From positions 372,001 through 436,000 of the forward strand of contig CAJXOG010000002.1 in the NCBI GenBank assembly GCA_913057775.1: 64,000 nt of DNA, written 5' to 3'. The stretch's first letter is position 1; every line of letters begins with the position of its first letter. The position numbers were made by a program, and so were the translations under genes. This stretch comes from an uncultured Fodinibius sp. Its GTDB lineage: Bacteria > Bacteroidota > Rhodothermia > Balneolales > Balneolaceae. Shown piece after piece: positions 1 through 8,836 of this stretch. Below the pieces are notes generated by a model. That model was given only the letters and a program-made list of their open reading frames with translations. It was not told where the DNA came from and ran no database searches.

Positions 1-1364
1 ATTGCAATTTCTGATGCTTCGACGCGGCTTGTTTGTCCTGTGCCTATGCCAATTGTTTGCCCATCTCTTGCATATACAATGGCATTCGATTTAACATGTT
101 TTACAACTTTCCAGGAAAATAGCAGGTCTTCGATTTCTTGGTCTGTTGGTTTTCTTTCCGTAACGGTTTTTAAGTCTTCTCTACCGATAGTTTTAATATC
201 TGCATATTGGCTTAATGCTCCACCAAAAATCGATTTGAACCGAATATTTTGGTCAGTATTCGGAAGCTTTTTGATTCGTATGAGTCTTCGGTTTTTCTTT
301 TGCTGAAGCAGTTCTAACGCTTCTGGGCTAAAAGATGGGGCAATAATGATTTCGGTAAAGATTTCATTGATTTTTTGGGCTATATCGATATCTAACTCCT
401 TATTTACTATTACAATACCGCCAAAAGGAGACATGGTATCAGTAGCAAAAGCTTTGTCCCAGGTATTATTAAGTTTATCGGAGACTGCTACGCCACAGGG
501 GACTGTGTGCTTGAAAATTGCACATGCTGGCTTATCATTCCAAAAGTCGCTGATGAGATTCAAGGCAGCATCGACATCCGTAAAGTTATTATAGCTAAGC
601 TGCTTCCCGTGAAAACAGTCAATAAACTCGTTTTGTTTGCCGTACACTGCTGCTTTTTGATGCGGATTCTCACCGTATCTAAGCGTTTGTGACTTTGGCA
701 GTGAAATATTTAGCTGTTGAGGTAATTCTTCATCATTGGCTTCCAGATTGTTAAAATAGTTGCCAATTGTTGCATCATAATGGGCTGTATGATTAAATGC
801 TGTAGTAGCCCACTGCCGGCGTTTTTTAAATGAAATTTCTGCGTGTTCTGTAAGTTCTTTGGAAAACTCGTTGTATTGTTTTGGGGATGTCAATACACAA
901 ACATGTGCAAAATTTTTAGCTGCTGCACGAATCATCGTTGGTCCGCCAATATCAATATTTTCAGTCGCAATAGCAGGGTTGCAATCGGGATCTGAAATTG
1001 TTTCTTCAAAAGGATATAAGTTGACTACAACTAATTCAATGGGATCAATATTTAAGCGATTCATCTCATCCACATCGGATTGATGACTGGTTCGCCCCAA
1101 TATTCCTCCATGAATGATGGGATGAAGCGTTTTGACCCGTCCGTCGAGGCACTCCTCAAAACCGGTAATGTTACTGACATCGGTTACAGGAATCTCAGCC
1201 TCACGAATTTTCTTTGCCGTTCCTCCGGTAGAAATAATTTCTACATCTGATTGATGTAACTGCCGTGCAAGTTTAATAATGCCTGTTTTATTTGAAACAG
1301 AGAGAATTGCTCTTTTAACTTTTAGTGGGTTTTTGGGGAGAGAGTCGAGGGGTTGTAGTGCCAC
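1..1364 (-). CDS. purH: Bifunctional purine biosynthesis protein PurH, 3' end outside window
   Basis: This is the N-terminal ~454 residues of AICAR transformylase/IMP cyclohydrolase, which does the last two steps of de novo IMP synthesis in the cytosol. I translated the minus strand by hand. An MGS-like cyclohydrolase domain opens with ILSVSNKTG after a ~17-residue lead, and carries DGRVKTLHP and GGPTMIRAAAKN. The transformylase domain follows, with the catalytic Lys-His pair in KHTVPCG (positions ~505-525) and LRYGENPHQ. The start is GTG at 1364, 14 bases after the purN stop; no in-frame ATG lies nearby and no Shine-Dalgarno is visible. The gene is cut by the window edge, not broken. It is cotranscribed with purN. 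Confidence 0.95.
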   Translation of the reverse strand, partial: MALQPLDSLPKNPLKVKRAILSVSNKTGIIKLARQLHQSDVEIISTGGTAKKIREAEIPVTDVSNITGFEECLDGRVKTLHPIIHGGILGRTSHQSDVDEMNRLNIDPIELVVVNLYPFEETISDPDCNPAIATENIDIGGPTMIRAAAKNFAHVCVLTSPKQYNEFSKELTEHAEISFKKRRQWATTAFNHTAHYDATIGNYFNNLEANDEELPQQLNISLPKSQTLRYGENPHQKAAVYGKQNEFIDCFHGKQLSYNNFTDVDAALNLISDFWNDKPACAIFKHTVPCGVAVSDKLNNTWDKAFATDTMSPFGGIVIVNKELDIDIAQKINEIFTEIIIAPSFSPEALELLQQKKNRRLIRIKKLPNTDQNIRFKSIFGGALSQYADIKTIGREDLKTVTERKPTDQEIEDLLFSWKVVKHVKSNAIVYARDGQTIGIGTGQTSRVEASEIA

Positions 1365-1378
1365 GATTGAAAGTGTAA

Positions 1379-1981
1379 TTAAGAATTAGATTTATTATTG
1401 ATCTGTCTAGCTAATTTTGCAATTATTTTGGGAAATAATTTATGCTCTTCTTTTAAAATTCGTTTGGCCAAGGTCTCGGCGTCATCTGATTTTTTTACCG
1501 GAACTTTTCGTTGTCCCAAAATGGGTCCCTGATCATATTCTTCGGTAACGATATGTACTGTGCAACCCGATGTTGTTTCTTTATTATCAATTACTGCTCT
1601 GTGCACTTTCATCCCATAAAATCCTTTACCTCCATACTTCGGTAATAGGGAAGGGTGGATATTTACAATGCGATTCTTGTACTCATCAATTATTTCTACC
1701 GGGATTTTGATCATATAACCTGCCAGGACAATAAGCTGTGTATCCCATTTTTTAAGCTGGCTGAGCAGGGCTTCAACATATTTGAGATGGGAGGAAAAGT
1801 CGGAGGGAGTTAAATATTTGTGATCAATACTGTGTGTTTGAGCGCGTTCAATGGCTTGGATGCCTTTTTTATTAGTGATAAGACCGGCAATGCGTCCATT
1901 AATCTGGCCGCTTTCGACAGCATCTATAAGAGCTTGAAAATTTGTACCCGATCCCGAGGCAAATACTACAATATTAATCAA
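1379..1981 (-). CDS. purN: Phosphoribosylglycinamide formyltransferase (GART)
   Basis: PurN transfers a formyl group from 10-formyl-THF to GAR, the third step of purine synthesis. At 200 residues it has the usual length. The fold starts with VVFASGSGTNFQALI. The catalytic triad of the family is present: Asn107 and His109 in NIHPSLLPKYGG and Asp150 in EEYDQGP. The start is a TTG at 1981; no better in-frame codon precedes it. purH follows 14 bases downstream, so the two purine genes are almost certainly one transcript. An 81-base gap separates it from the permease gene upstream. Confidence 0.95.
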   Translation of the reverse strand: MINIVVFASGSGTNFQALIDAVESGQINGRIAGLITNKKGIQAIERAQTHSIDHKYLTPSDFSSHLKYVEALLSQLKKWDTQLIVLAGYMIKIPVEIIDEYKNRIVNIHPSLLPKYGGKGFYGMKVHRAVIDNKETTSGCTVHIVTEEYDQGPILGQRKVPVKKSDDAETLAKRILKEEHKLFPKIIAKLARQINNKSNS

Positions 1982-2062
1982 GATAAAGGAGCAAAATAGT
2001 TATTGATTTGCTCGCAAAGATAAATAAAAAAGCAGACAGATTAAGTGTCGAATTTAAATGTT

Positions 2063-3142
2063 TTATTCTGCTTCTGAAGAATTTCCCGCCCTAAAAACGT
2101 AGTAATTATTAAAGCTCCAGCTAATCTGGTTAAATGTAATTTTAATAATTGTAGCTATTGGTACTGCAACTAACATCCCGAGAATACCGGCCGTTTCGGC
2201 ACCAATCATAATAATGAACAGGATTGCCACAGGGTGGATATCAGCAGAACGGGAAAATATAATAGGTTGTAGAACAACATTGTCAAGAATTTGAACCGCA
2301 AGAATGGCAAGCACACAAGGTAGGACGAGTGAGAAGTTTCCTACCTCAATAATGGATACCACAATTGATAAGATGTATCCGATGATTGGTCCGAAGTAGG
2401 GAATGGTGTTGGCGATTCCTACTGCAATTCCCACAGAAAGTGAATTGTTAAGGCCAACGATAGATAAACCAACCCAAGAGGTAAAAGCAATGATTAGACT
2501 CTGAAGCAATACACCTCTAAAATAAAGGCCTAAACGACTTTCTATTTTGTCAATTAAGCTTAAAGCCGTTTCAAAATATTTGTTGGGTACTAATTTCAGA
2601 ATATTGCGACGGATTTTCGTACCATCTTTCAGAAAGAAGAAGGTGGCAAAAGGAATAATAAGTGCAGCAGAAAAAATATTCGTAAAGATCCCGATAATGT
2701 TACTTAACGCAGAGGGTATTTCGCCTACATCAAATAGGTCTTCAAGGGCTGTAGCCAAGTTATTACTCAGGATACCATCCGGTAAAAAGGTAAACTTCTC
2801 GGTAAGCTGGATTTCAATTTTCTGGGTGATATTTTGAATATTTTTAATACTCAACTGACTGGCCAACTCTACCATTTGATTGGCAATTATCGGAATAACA
2901 TTAGTCGAGATCCAAACGAGAATTAATACAAGTGAGCTTAAAGTCAGTGTTATGGAAAAAGTTCGATTCATGCCTGCCGACTGCATCCGGTTTACAAGGG
3001 GATCCAGAATATAACTAAATATCATAGCTATTATCGCGTATCCTACCAGGGTACCATACCGGAATACCAGGTAACTAACTACGGCAATAGCAGCTAGTCC
3101 CACCACCGATTTTATTACGCGCTCAAGAGTAATATTGTTCAT
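2063..3142 (-). CDS. AI-2E family transporter (PerM/TqsA-like permease)
   Basis: A 359-residue polytopic inner-membrane protein of the AI-2E transporter family. The hydrophobic pattern fits the family: two N-terminal helices, a helix near residue 60, a soluble amphipathic stretch (about 80-145), then five or so further helices. Family-typical pieces are GLYFRGVLLQSLIIAF and the NTIPYFGPIIG loop near residue 245. Substrates of family members vary (autoinducer-2, Na+/H+ exchange, unknown), so I give no substrate. The ATG overlaps the recX stop by four bases (ATGA), implying translational coupling to recX. Confidence 0.88.
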   Translation of the reverse strand: MNNITLERVIKSVVGLAAIAVVSYLVFRYGTLVGYAIIAMIFSYILDPLVNRMQSAGMNRTFSITLTLSSLVLILVWISTNVIPIIANQMVELASQLSIKNIQNITQKIEIQLTEKFTFLPDGILSNNLATALEDLFDVGEIPSALSNIIGIFTNIFSAALIIPFATFFFLKDGTKIRRNILKLVPNKYFETALSLIDKIESRLGLYFRGVLLQSLIIAFTSWVGLSIVGLNNSLSVGIAVGIANTIPYFGPIIGYILSIVVSIIEVGNFSLVLPCVLAILAVQILDNVVLQPIIFSRSADIHPVAILFIIMIGAETAGILGMLVAVPIATIIKITFNQISWSFNNYYVFRAGNSSEAE

Positions 3143-3807
3143 TTCTCAATAGCTTTCATTAGCTCATCTATATATTTATAGATATTTGAGGATCGATACC
3201 CTTTCCGGGCCAGATGATCAACAACCTTTTTCTTCCTTTTATAGGGATCTTCTTCTCTCAAAAAGCGTCTTTTACCCTTTAAAACCAAATGTAACAAAAC
3301 CTCTTTAATATTTTTATCCTCAAATACTTTTTGAATACTTTGCTCGGCTACATCGTTTGAGATACCCTTTTTATATAGGTGCGCCTTAATTTTATTGGGT
3401 CCCCATTTATTTAGATGACTTTTATCCTGTGCAAACTTTTCAGCAAAACTAGTATCATTCAGATATCCTTTTTCTTCGAGCTCATCAAGGACGTTTTGAA
3501 TAATATTTTTGGGATACTCTTTGCGTATTGCTTTGGTAAATAGTTCTTTCCGGGAATGGTCGCGACTTCCCAGGCGCTTCATCATATATGATTTAACAGC
3601 AAATTGTCCCTCTTCGCGTTCGATTTTTCTTAGCAGTGCATGGGTTACCGTCTCTCCTTTAGCCAGGTTGAATTTGAGGAGCGTCTGTTCGGAAACACCG
3701 ATCAGAAACTCCTCATCAACAAAAATGGAATAGCGCTCTTTGTTCTTTTTTTGAACGCTGATGGAGCTTATTGCCCCGGGTAATTGTTGGTCTGATTCAT
3801 CGGCCAT
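3139..3807 (-). CDS. recX: RecX, regulator of RecA
   Basis: RecX binds RecA filaments and limits their extension. The protein (~222 residues) has the all-helical repeats of the family, with motifs YMMKRLGSRDHSRKEL, VLDELEEKGYLND and GPNKIKAHLYKKGIS. The recA stop and the recX start are fused as TAGTGATG, so either GTG (3810) or ATG (3807) may be used; I took ATG. The first ~20 residues have no family match that I can see. Gene order recA-recX is the standard arrangement, and the downstream permease overlaps by four bases. Confidence 0.92.
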   Translation of the reverse strand: MADESDQQLPGAISSISVQKKNKERYSIFVDEEFLIGVSEQTLLKFNLAKGETVTHALLRKIEREEGQFAVKSYMMKRLGSRDHSRKELFTKAIRKEYPKNIIQNVLDELEEKGYLNDTSFAEKFAQDKSHLNKWGPNKIKAHLYKKGISNDVAEQSIQKVFEDKNIKEVLLHLVLKGKRRFLREEDPYKRKKKVVDHLARKGYRSSNIYKYIDELMKAIEK

Positions 3808-3809
3808 CA

Positions 3810-4874
3810 CTAGTCGTCGCTGTCAGAATCTTTTTCCTCATTTTTTTCCTGTCCGTTTTCTTCTGTTTTTTCACTCTCTTCAGAAGGATTCATCTGCTCT
3901 CGAACCTGTTTCTCAATTTTTTCGGCAAGTTCAGGATCAGACTCAAGGAATTCGATTGCATTATCGGTGCCCTGACCGATAGGCTCTCCATCATAGCGAT
4001 ACCAACTGCCTCGTTTTTCAATGATGTCAAACTCTACAGCCATATCGAGAACTTCGGCCAGACGCGAAATTCCCTTGCCGTAAATGATATTGAACTCAAC
4101 TTCTTTGAATGGAGGGGCAACCTTGTTTTTGACGACTTTTACTTTTGTCCGGTTTCCAACCATATCGTCGCCTTTTTTGAGGGAGCCGATACGTCGTATA
4201 TCCAGTCGGACAGAGGAATAGAACTTAAGAGCACGTCCGCCGGAAGTTGTTTCGGGATTACCGAACATAACCCCAATTTTTTCCCGAATTTGGTTAATGA
4301 AAATTACCGATGTTCGGGTTTTATTTATAATACCGGTGATTTTACGCATTGCCTGAGACATCAAGCGTGCTTGGAGGCCCATGTGCGAGTCTCCCATTTC
4401 GCCTTCGAGTTCAGCCCGAGGAACAAGCGCGGCTACAGAATCAATAACGATTACATCCAAGGCCGCAGAACGGATCAGGGTTTCTGTAATTTCCAGAGCC
4501 TGTTCACCGCTGTCAGGTTGCGAAACAAGTAGTTCGTCGGTATTAATACCCAGATTTTTGGCATATCGAGGATCAAAAGCATGTTCGGCATCAACGAAAG
4601 CGGCATATCCGCCAGCTTTTTGTGCCTCGGCAATAACATGAAGTGCCAGCGTTGTTTTACCACTGGCTTCAGGACCGTAAATTTCGGTAACGCGTCCGCG
4701 GGGAACGCCCCCTACACCCAGCGCATAATCTACCATGATTGATCCGGTAGAAATGCTGGGAACATCCTGAGTGGCTTCATCCCCAAGCCGCATAATAGTG
4801 CCTTTACCGTGCTGTTTTTCGATTTGGCCGATGGCCATTTCCAGTGCCTTTTCGCGATCTTTATTGTCAGACAT
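3810..4874 (-). CDS. recA: Recombinase RecA
   Basis: RecA forms nucleoprotein filaments for homologous recombination and SOS induction. At 354 residues it is full length. The Walker A motif GPEASGKTT is at residues 67-75; Walker B ([11 protein letters not shown]) and the MAW-type region [19 protein letters not shown] are intact. The C-terminus ends in an acidic Glu/Asp/Lys tail, which in RecA is autoregulatory. It is the first gene of the recA-recX-permease-purN-purH run. An imperfect palindrome 57-72 bases upstream of the ATG is a possible SOS operator (listed separately). Confidence 0.98.
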   Translation of the reverse strand: MSDNKDREKALEMAIGQIEKQHGKGTIMRLGDEATQDVPSISTGSIMVDYALGVGGVPRGRVTEIYGPEASGKTTLALHVIAEAQKAGGYAAFVDAEHAFDPRYAKNLGINTDELLVSQPDSGEQALEITETLIRSAALDVIVIDSVAALVPRAELEGEMGDSHMGLQARLMSQAMRKITGIINKTRTSVIFINQIREKIGVMFGNPETTSGGRALKFYSSVRLDIRRIGSLKKGDDMVGNRTKVKVVKNKVAPPFKEVEFNIIYGKGISRLAEVLDMAVEFDIIEKRGSWYRYDGEPIGQGTDNAIEFLESDPELAEKIEKQVREQMNPSEESEKTEENGQEKNEEKDSDSDD

Positions 4875-4930
4875 AAATGAAAGAGTAATTAGGTTTTTAT
4901 GTTTTCACCGGTCAATATATTAAATAATAA

Positions 4931-4946
4931 TGACAACGTAGTGTCA
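4931..4946. promoter_or_regulatory. Imperfect palindrome upstream of recA, possible SOS operator
   Basis: TGACAACGTAGTGTCA has outer arms TGACA/TGTCA around six bases and lies 57-72 bases upstream of the recA ATG. The position suits a LexA-type operator, but I know no LexA box of this exact form and there is no second SOS gene in the window for comparison. No other clear structure was seen between recA and kynU (4875-5089). Confidence 0.3.
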
Positions 4947-5089
4947 GCTCATCTTCTTGTAGTATTATGGAAAACCACCAATTCACTGAGTTTATTAATC
5001 ATAAATAATGTGCTGCAAATATTTTCTGTGTTCTTGGTTTCTTAGTGATATCCTATTTAGTAAGATCGATGAGATGGCGAATCCTTACA

Positions 5090-6280
5090 TTAAGGGTTTA
5101 TTTTAGATACTACATTTTTCAGTTCATTCATTGCCTTGCTAATTTGTTGGGTCGTAATATAAGGTGCCACGCCAAAGCGGAGTATATCGCCACGGGCATC
5201 GGTGAAAACTCCTTTTTTCATGAGTTTTGCTCTGATCGTTCGTGCAAAGGGAGATTGTAAAGCCAGGAATCCGCCCATGTTTTCGACGGGCTGCTGATGT
5301 GCAAGCCTAATAACCTCAGAATTAAAATTATGCTCTAAAAAAACATTTCGCAGCAGTTTTATTTGTGCTTGGTATTGTTTGTAAAGTACCTGCGGAGTCA
5401 ACCCCATATTTTCAAAAAATTCAACGACTTTAGCTGCTCTGAATTGTGATGTGGAATCGAAAGTTCCACTGGCAAAAAGTTGGTTAGGATCGGTATAAGA
5501 TACTTTTTCTGCCTCCTTCGATTCATCAAGCTTGCTGAAAGAAGAAAACCAGCCTGTTATGGCAGGACGTAAATTGCAGTTGCTGGGATATCGTAAAAAA
5601 CAATTTCCTTCGCCCCATTGCAGGTATTTATAACCGCCAATAAGGATATAACAATCCGTGAGGTTTTCATCAGAAATAGAAAGCGGTATGACGTTGGTTC
5701 CGTGATAATCGTCAATCAAAAGTGGAACATTATGCGAACGAGTAATCTCGGCAATTTTGGGGATATGCTGATTTATAATCCCACTGTTATAATAAACGCG
5801 CGACAGCATTACAGCCGATACCTGATCATCGATTTGGCTCTCAATTTGCTCAACGATATCATCAGAATGACCATCAACAGTAACGATCTTAAGGCCTTCC
5901 TCTTTTAGGCGTTTTAGCTGGCGCGACATGGAATGGAATTCGCTGTCGGTGGTAATAATTTTAGGTTTTTTCTGCAGATTAAAACTGGATAGCCAAGATA
6001 CCAATAACTGGTGGGTATTTTGTCCCAGGCAATACATCCCATCCGGATCATCGTAAAAGTTGCGCAGGTAGCTGCGTAGTTGTTCAACTTTTTCAAAAGC
6101 GGTCTCCCATTTGTTGTCCACATCCGAAGCAGCGACATCGAAAGATTCATGCAGGCCTTCTCGAGCAACATCCGGCCAGGCTTGGTGAGAATGACCGGTA
6201 AAAAGAAGCCGGTTACTTACGTCAAAGTGCGAATAATGAGGTGCCAGTTTTTTGGCAAGTTGATCTATATTGTGTGACAT
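5090..6280 (-). CDS. kynU: Kynureninase-like PLP enzyme
   Basis: A fold-type I PLP enzyme (class V aminotransferase family) of 396 residues, most likely kynureninase, which cleaves kynurenine to anthranilate and alanine. The N-terminal FTGHSHQAWPD and the PLP site near residues 190-218 (LLIDDYHG, then GGYKYLQWGEGN with Lys218 as Schiff base) support this. The surroundings of the lysine differ from the canonical kynureninase site, so it is a divergent member. kynA lies 24 bases upstream on the same strand, which is the strongest functional argument. No arylformamidase or kynurenine monooxygenase is in the window. Confidence 0.8.
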   Translation of the reverse strand: MSHNIDQLAKKLAPHYSHFDVSNRLLFTGHSHQAWPDVAREGLHESFDVAASDVDNKWETAFEKVEQLRSYLRNFYDDPDGMYCLGQNTHQLLVSWLSSFNLQKKPKIITTDSEFHSMSRQLKRLKEEGLKIVTVDGHSDDIVEQIESQIDDQVSAVMLSRVYYNSGIINQHIPKIAEITRSHNVPLLIDDYHGTNVIPLSISDENLTDCYILIGGYKYLQWGEGNCFLRYPSNCNLRPAITGWFSSFSKLDESKEAEKVSYTDPNQLFASGTFDSTSQFRAAKVVEFFENMGLTPQVLYKQYQAQIKLLRNVFLEHNFNSEVIRLAHQQPVENMGGFLALQSPFARTIRAKLMKKGVFTDARGDILRFGVAPYITTQQISKAMNELKNVVSKINP

Positions 6281-6304
6281 TAATAAATGTTTTGTGCTGT
6301 AATT

Positions 6305-7087
6305 TTAAATTTCTGATCGAATTTCCCACAGGTCAGGAAAAATGCGCTGGTGCAGCGTCTTTCGGAGGTAGTCCACACCGCTTGATCCGCCGGTGCCCAT
6401 TTTATTACCGATGGTACGTTCCACCATTTTTACGTGCCGATAGCGCCATTCTTGCATACCCTCATCAAAATCCACAAACAACTCGCAGAGCATTGCCGTT
6501 TCCTGATCGTTTTGCATGACATCGAGCAAAATTTGCTGGTTCTTTTCTGATGGGTCGTAGAGCAGGCCGTTTTTATGTTTGCGCTCCGGCATTTCAGCTT
6601 CATATCCTTTCTGCTGGAGGTACTCACAAAAACATTCCCAAAGCGTAGGTTCAGCCATCCGCTCTTTCATTCGATTGAGATATTGGGGTTGGTTTTCGTG
6701 GACTTTAAGGATATGCTCTGATCGATGTCCGCAGACAATTTCCACCTCCCGAAACTGCACTGATTGAAATCCGCTTGCCTCGTCTAAAAATCCACGAAAG
6801 CTCTCAAACTCCAGCGGAGTCATAGTTTCCAGAATATCAATTTGAGCAACCATTGTTTTTAAGATGGTTAAAATGCGTTTCATCGTTTTAACGGCCGCCC
6901 AGGTTTTGCCCGCTTTTAGATCGTCACGAACCTTATGCATTTCATGCAGAATCTGCTTAAACCAGAGCTCGTAGGTTTGATGGATAATAATGAAGAGCAT
7001 TTCGTCATGCTCCTCCGGTTTTGAGCGCAATTCTTGCAGATCTAAAAGTTCGTCGATTTTAAGATAGTCGCTATAGGTAAGTTTCAT
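6305..7087 (-). CDS. kynA: Tryptophan 2,3-dioxygenase
   Basis: The heme enzyme that opens the indole ring of tryptophan to N-formylkynurenine. The family signature EHDEMLFIIIHQTYELWFKQ is near residue 26, and the C-terminal YRHVKMVERTIG holds the likely axial heme ligand His218, followed by GTGGSSGVDYLR, which closes over the substrate. Length (260) is normal. I chose ATG at 7087; an in-frame TTG lies six bases upstream. It is the first gene of a kynA-kynU pair. Confidence 0.95.
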   Translation of the reverse strand: MKLTYSDYLKIDELLDLQELRSKPEEHDEMLFIIIHQTYELWFKQILHEMHKVRDDLKAGKTWAAVKTMKRILTILKTMVAQIDILETMTPLEFESFRGFLDEASGFQSVQFREVEIVCGHRSEHILKVHENQPQYLNRMKERMAEPTLWECFCEYLQQKGYEAEMPERKHKNGLLYDPSEKNQQILLDVMQNDQETAMLCELFVDFDEGMQEWRYRHVKMVERTIGNKMGTGGSSGVDYLRKTLHQRIFPDLWEIRSEI

Positions 7088-7169
7088 CCCCAATAAGTAT
7101 TTTTATACATTTACGCAGTAGCTAATAATAGGTAGAATTTGAGATAGTCTCTATCCTAGATTACAGTTG

Positions 7170-7198
7170 TTGTATGGAGCTAAAATTGCTTAGATTTG
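7170..7198 (+). promoter_or_regulatory. Bacteroidota-type promoter (TTG-N18-TAGATTTG)
   Basis: A -33-like TTG (7170-7172) is followed after exactly 18 bases by TAGATTTG (7191-7198), a full match to the Bacteroidota -7 consensus TAnnTTTG. It lies 28 bases before the ATG of the BadF-type kinase. The same spacing recurs upstream of pyrC. Confidence 0.6.
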
Positions 7199-7226
7199 GC
7201 GCGAAATTAATAAAAGAAAAGTATTT

Positions 7227-8078
7227 ATGAGTATATTAATTGCTGATAGTGGGGCTACAAAAACGGAATGGTGTTTGGTTAATGATGAGACCAAGACACA
7301 TTTTACCGAAGGATTAAATCCCTATTATCATACCACAGAGAGCATTGAGGAGGTTATTCGCCAATACTTGTTGCCTGAACTTGAAGAATCTATTGATGAG
7401 GTATTCTTTTATGGAGCAGGATGCGACAGTGATGAAAAAGATCAAGTAGTGAAAGAAGCGCTCGACTCCTGTTTCACTGATTCAAATAACAATGTATACC
7501 ACGATCTGTTAGGAGCAGCAAGAGCTTGTTTTCTTAATGAGCCCGGTATTGCCTGTATTCTTGGAACCGGTTCCAATTCGTGTCTTTATGACGGTGAAGA
7601 AATCGTCGAACATATCCCCTCGCTGGCTTTTATTTTAGGGGATGAGGGGAGTGCGGGTTATTTCGGTAAGAAGCTGATTAATAAATATTATCGTTTTGAG
7701 ATTCCTAATGATCTTAAGAAAGACCTCGAGAAAAACTATAATATGTCGCTCGATCATATTACCAGGGAATTGTACGACGGCGATCAAAAAAGTAGGTTTG
7801 TTGCTTCTTATGGAGCATTTTTGGGCGACCATACCGAACATCCTTTTATTAAAGAAATATTGTACGAGGGATTCGAGAGTTTTATTTCCCGCATCTTATT
7901 AAATTATACGAATGCCACAGATTATGAGGTCCGTTTTATTGGATCAGTCGCATTTGCCCATCAGAATTTAATCAAAGAAATTTTAAATAAGCACGATCTT
8001 AAATCGGGTTTGTTTGTAAAGAATCCGATGGATCGACTTGTAACCTTTCACACTGATTCAACGCTCCAACAATCGTGA
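7227..8078 (+). CDS. BadF/BadG/BcrA/BcrD-type ATPase, probable N-acetylglucosamine kinase-like
   Basis: An ASKHA-fold sugar kinase-like protein (283 residues). The phosphate-1 loop is DSGATKTEW (residues 7-15) and the adenosine/phosphate-2 region is CILGTGSNSCLYDG with LGDEGSAGYFGKKL. This pattern is typical of Bacteroidota GlcNAc kinase homologues; the substrate is inferred, not shown. The stop overlaps the tatD start (GTGA), so the two are translationally coupled. Confidence 0.82.
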   Translation: MSILIADSGATKTEWCLVNDETKTHFTEGLNPYYHTTESIEEVIRQYLLPELEESIDEVFFYGAGCDSDEKDQVVKEALDSCFTDSNNNVYHDLLGAARACFLNEPGIACILGTGSNSCLYDGEEIVEHIPSLAFILGDEGSAGYFGKKLINKYYRFEIPNDLKKDLEKNYNMSLDHITRELYDGDQKSRFVASYGAFLGDHTEHPFIKEILYEGFESFISRILLNYTNATDYEVRFIGSVAFAHQNLIKEILNKHDLKSGLFVKNPMDRLVTFHTDSTLQQS

Positions 8079-8836
8079 TTGATACGCATTGTCACCTTTA
8101 TCTTGACCAATTTGAAGATGATATTGAAGCGGTTTTAGATCGAGCGGCTGATGCCGGAGTATCACATATCTTTCTGCCGGCCATTGATCTGGATTCGCTT
8201 CCAAAAATGGATCAGCTTCAGCATCCTGAAATTACTTTCCATAAAATGGCGGGAATTCATCCCACCAGCATAAATGACGGCAAAGGGATTAGCGAGCAAG
8301 AATTATATGATCTCTGCAGTCAGCAAGAATATGTGGCAGTAGGTGAAACAGGCCTCGATTATCATTGGAGTGAAGATTATAAATCCCAGCAGCAAGAAAG
8401 CCTGCGAATGCATTGCAAGGTGGCCAAAGAAGTTCAGAAGCCTATTGTGTTGCACAATCGTGAAAGTACCGAGGATCTTCTTGACATAGTTGAAGAAGAG
8501 CAGGATGGCAGTTTAAACGGTATCTGGCACTCATTTACCGGTTCTGCCGAGGAGGGGGAACGTACTATTGATCTGGGATTGGAGTTAGGCATTGGAGGCA
8601 TTTTTACATTTAAAAATGCCGGTGTTGATAAGGCAGTGGCTCAACTGCCTCTCGACCATATGATGCTTGAAACCGACGCTCCCTATCTGGCACCCGATCC
8701 CAAGCGAGGCAAGCGAAATGAACCGGCTTTTGTGAAATATACCGCCCAGCGGTTGGCCGAAGTGATGGGTATATCGCTCGACGAGGTGGAAGCAGTTACT
8801 GATGAAAATGCTTTACGGCTTTTTGGAATTAGCTGA
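8075..8836 (+). CDS. tatD: TatD family metal-dependent DNase
   Basis: A TIM-barrel metallohydrolase of 253 residues. All metal ligands of the family are visible: IDTHCHL at the N-terminus, GETGLDYHW (Glu), VLHNR (His), IWHSFTG (His) and LETDAPYL (Asp). Family members are 3'-5' exonucleases acting on DNA or RNA, or D-aminoacyl-tRNA editing relatives. The start is GTG, overlapping the preceding stop by four bases. Its 3' end overlaps the convergent pdxB by eight bases. Confidence 0.92.
   Translation: MIDTHCHLYLDQFEDDIEAVLDRAADAGVSHIFLPAIDLDSLPKMDQLQHPEITFHKMAGIHPTSINDGKGISEQELYDLCSQQEYVAVGETGLDYHWSEDYKSQQQESLRMHCKVAKEVQKPIVLHNRESTEDLLDIVEEEQDGSLNGIWHSFTGSAEEGERTIDLGLELGIGGIFTFKNAGVDKAVAQLPLDHMMLETDAPYLAPDPKRGKRNEPAFVKYTAQRLAEVMGISLDEVEAVTDENALRLFGIS

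Noticed and set aside
505-525. KHTVPCG in PurH as a defective active site
   Set aside because: The catalytic Lys-His pair is intact and the residue after Thr varies in the family (for example vertebrate enzymes), so it is not a lost key residue.
507-692. Several open frames on the plus strand between 40 and 1083
   Set aside because: They lie opposite purH, whose minus-strand translation is continuous with all family motifs.
3761-4663. Plus-strand frames of up to 253 residues and a 62-residue minus frame inside recA
   Set aside because: They are shadows of recA codons; recA itself is complete and conserved.
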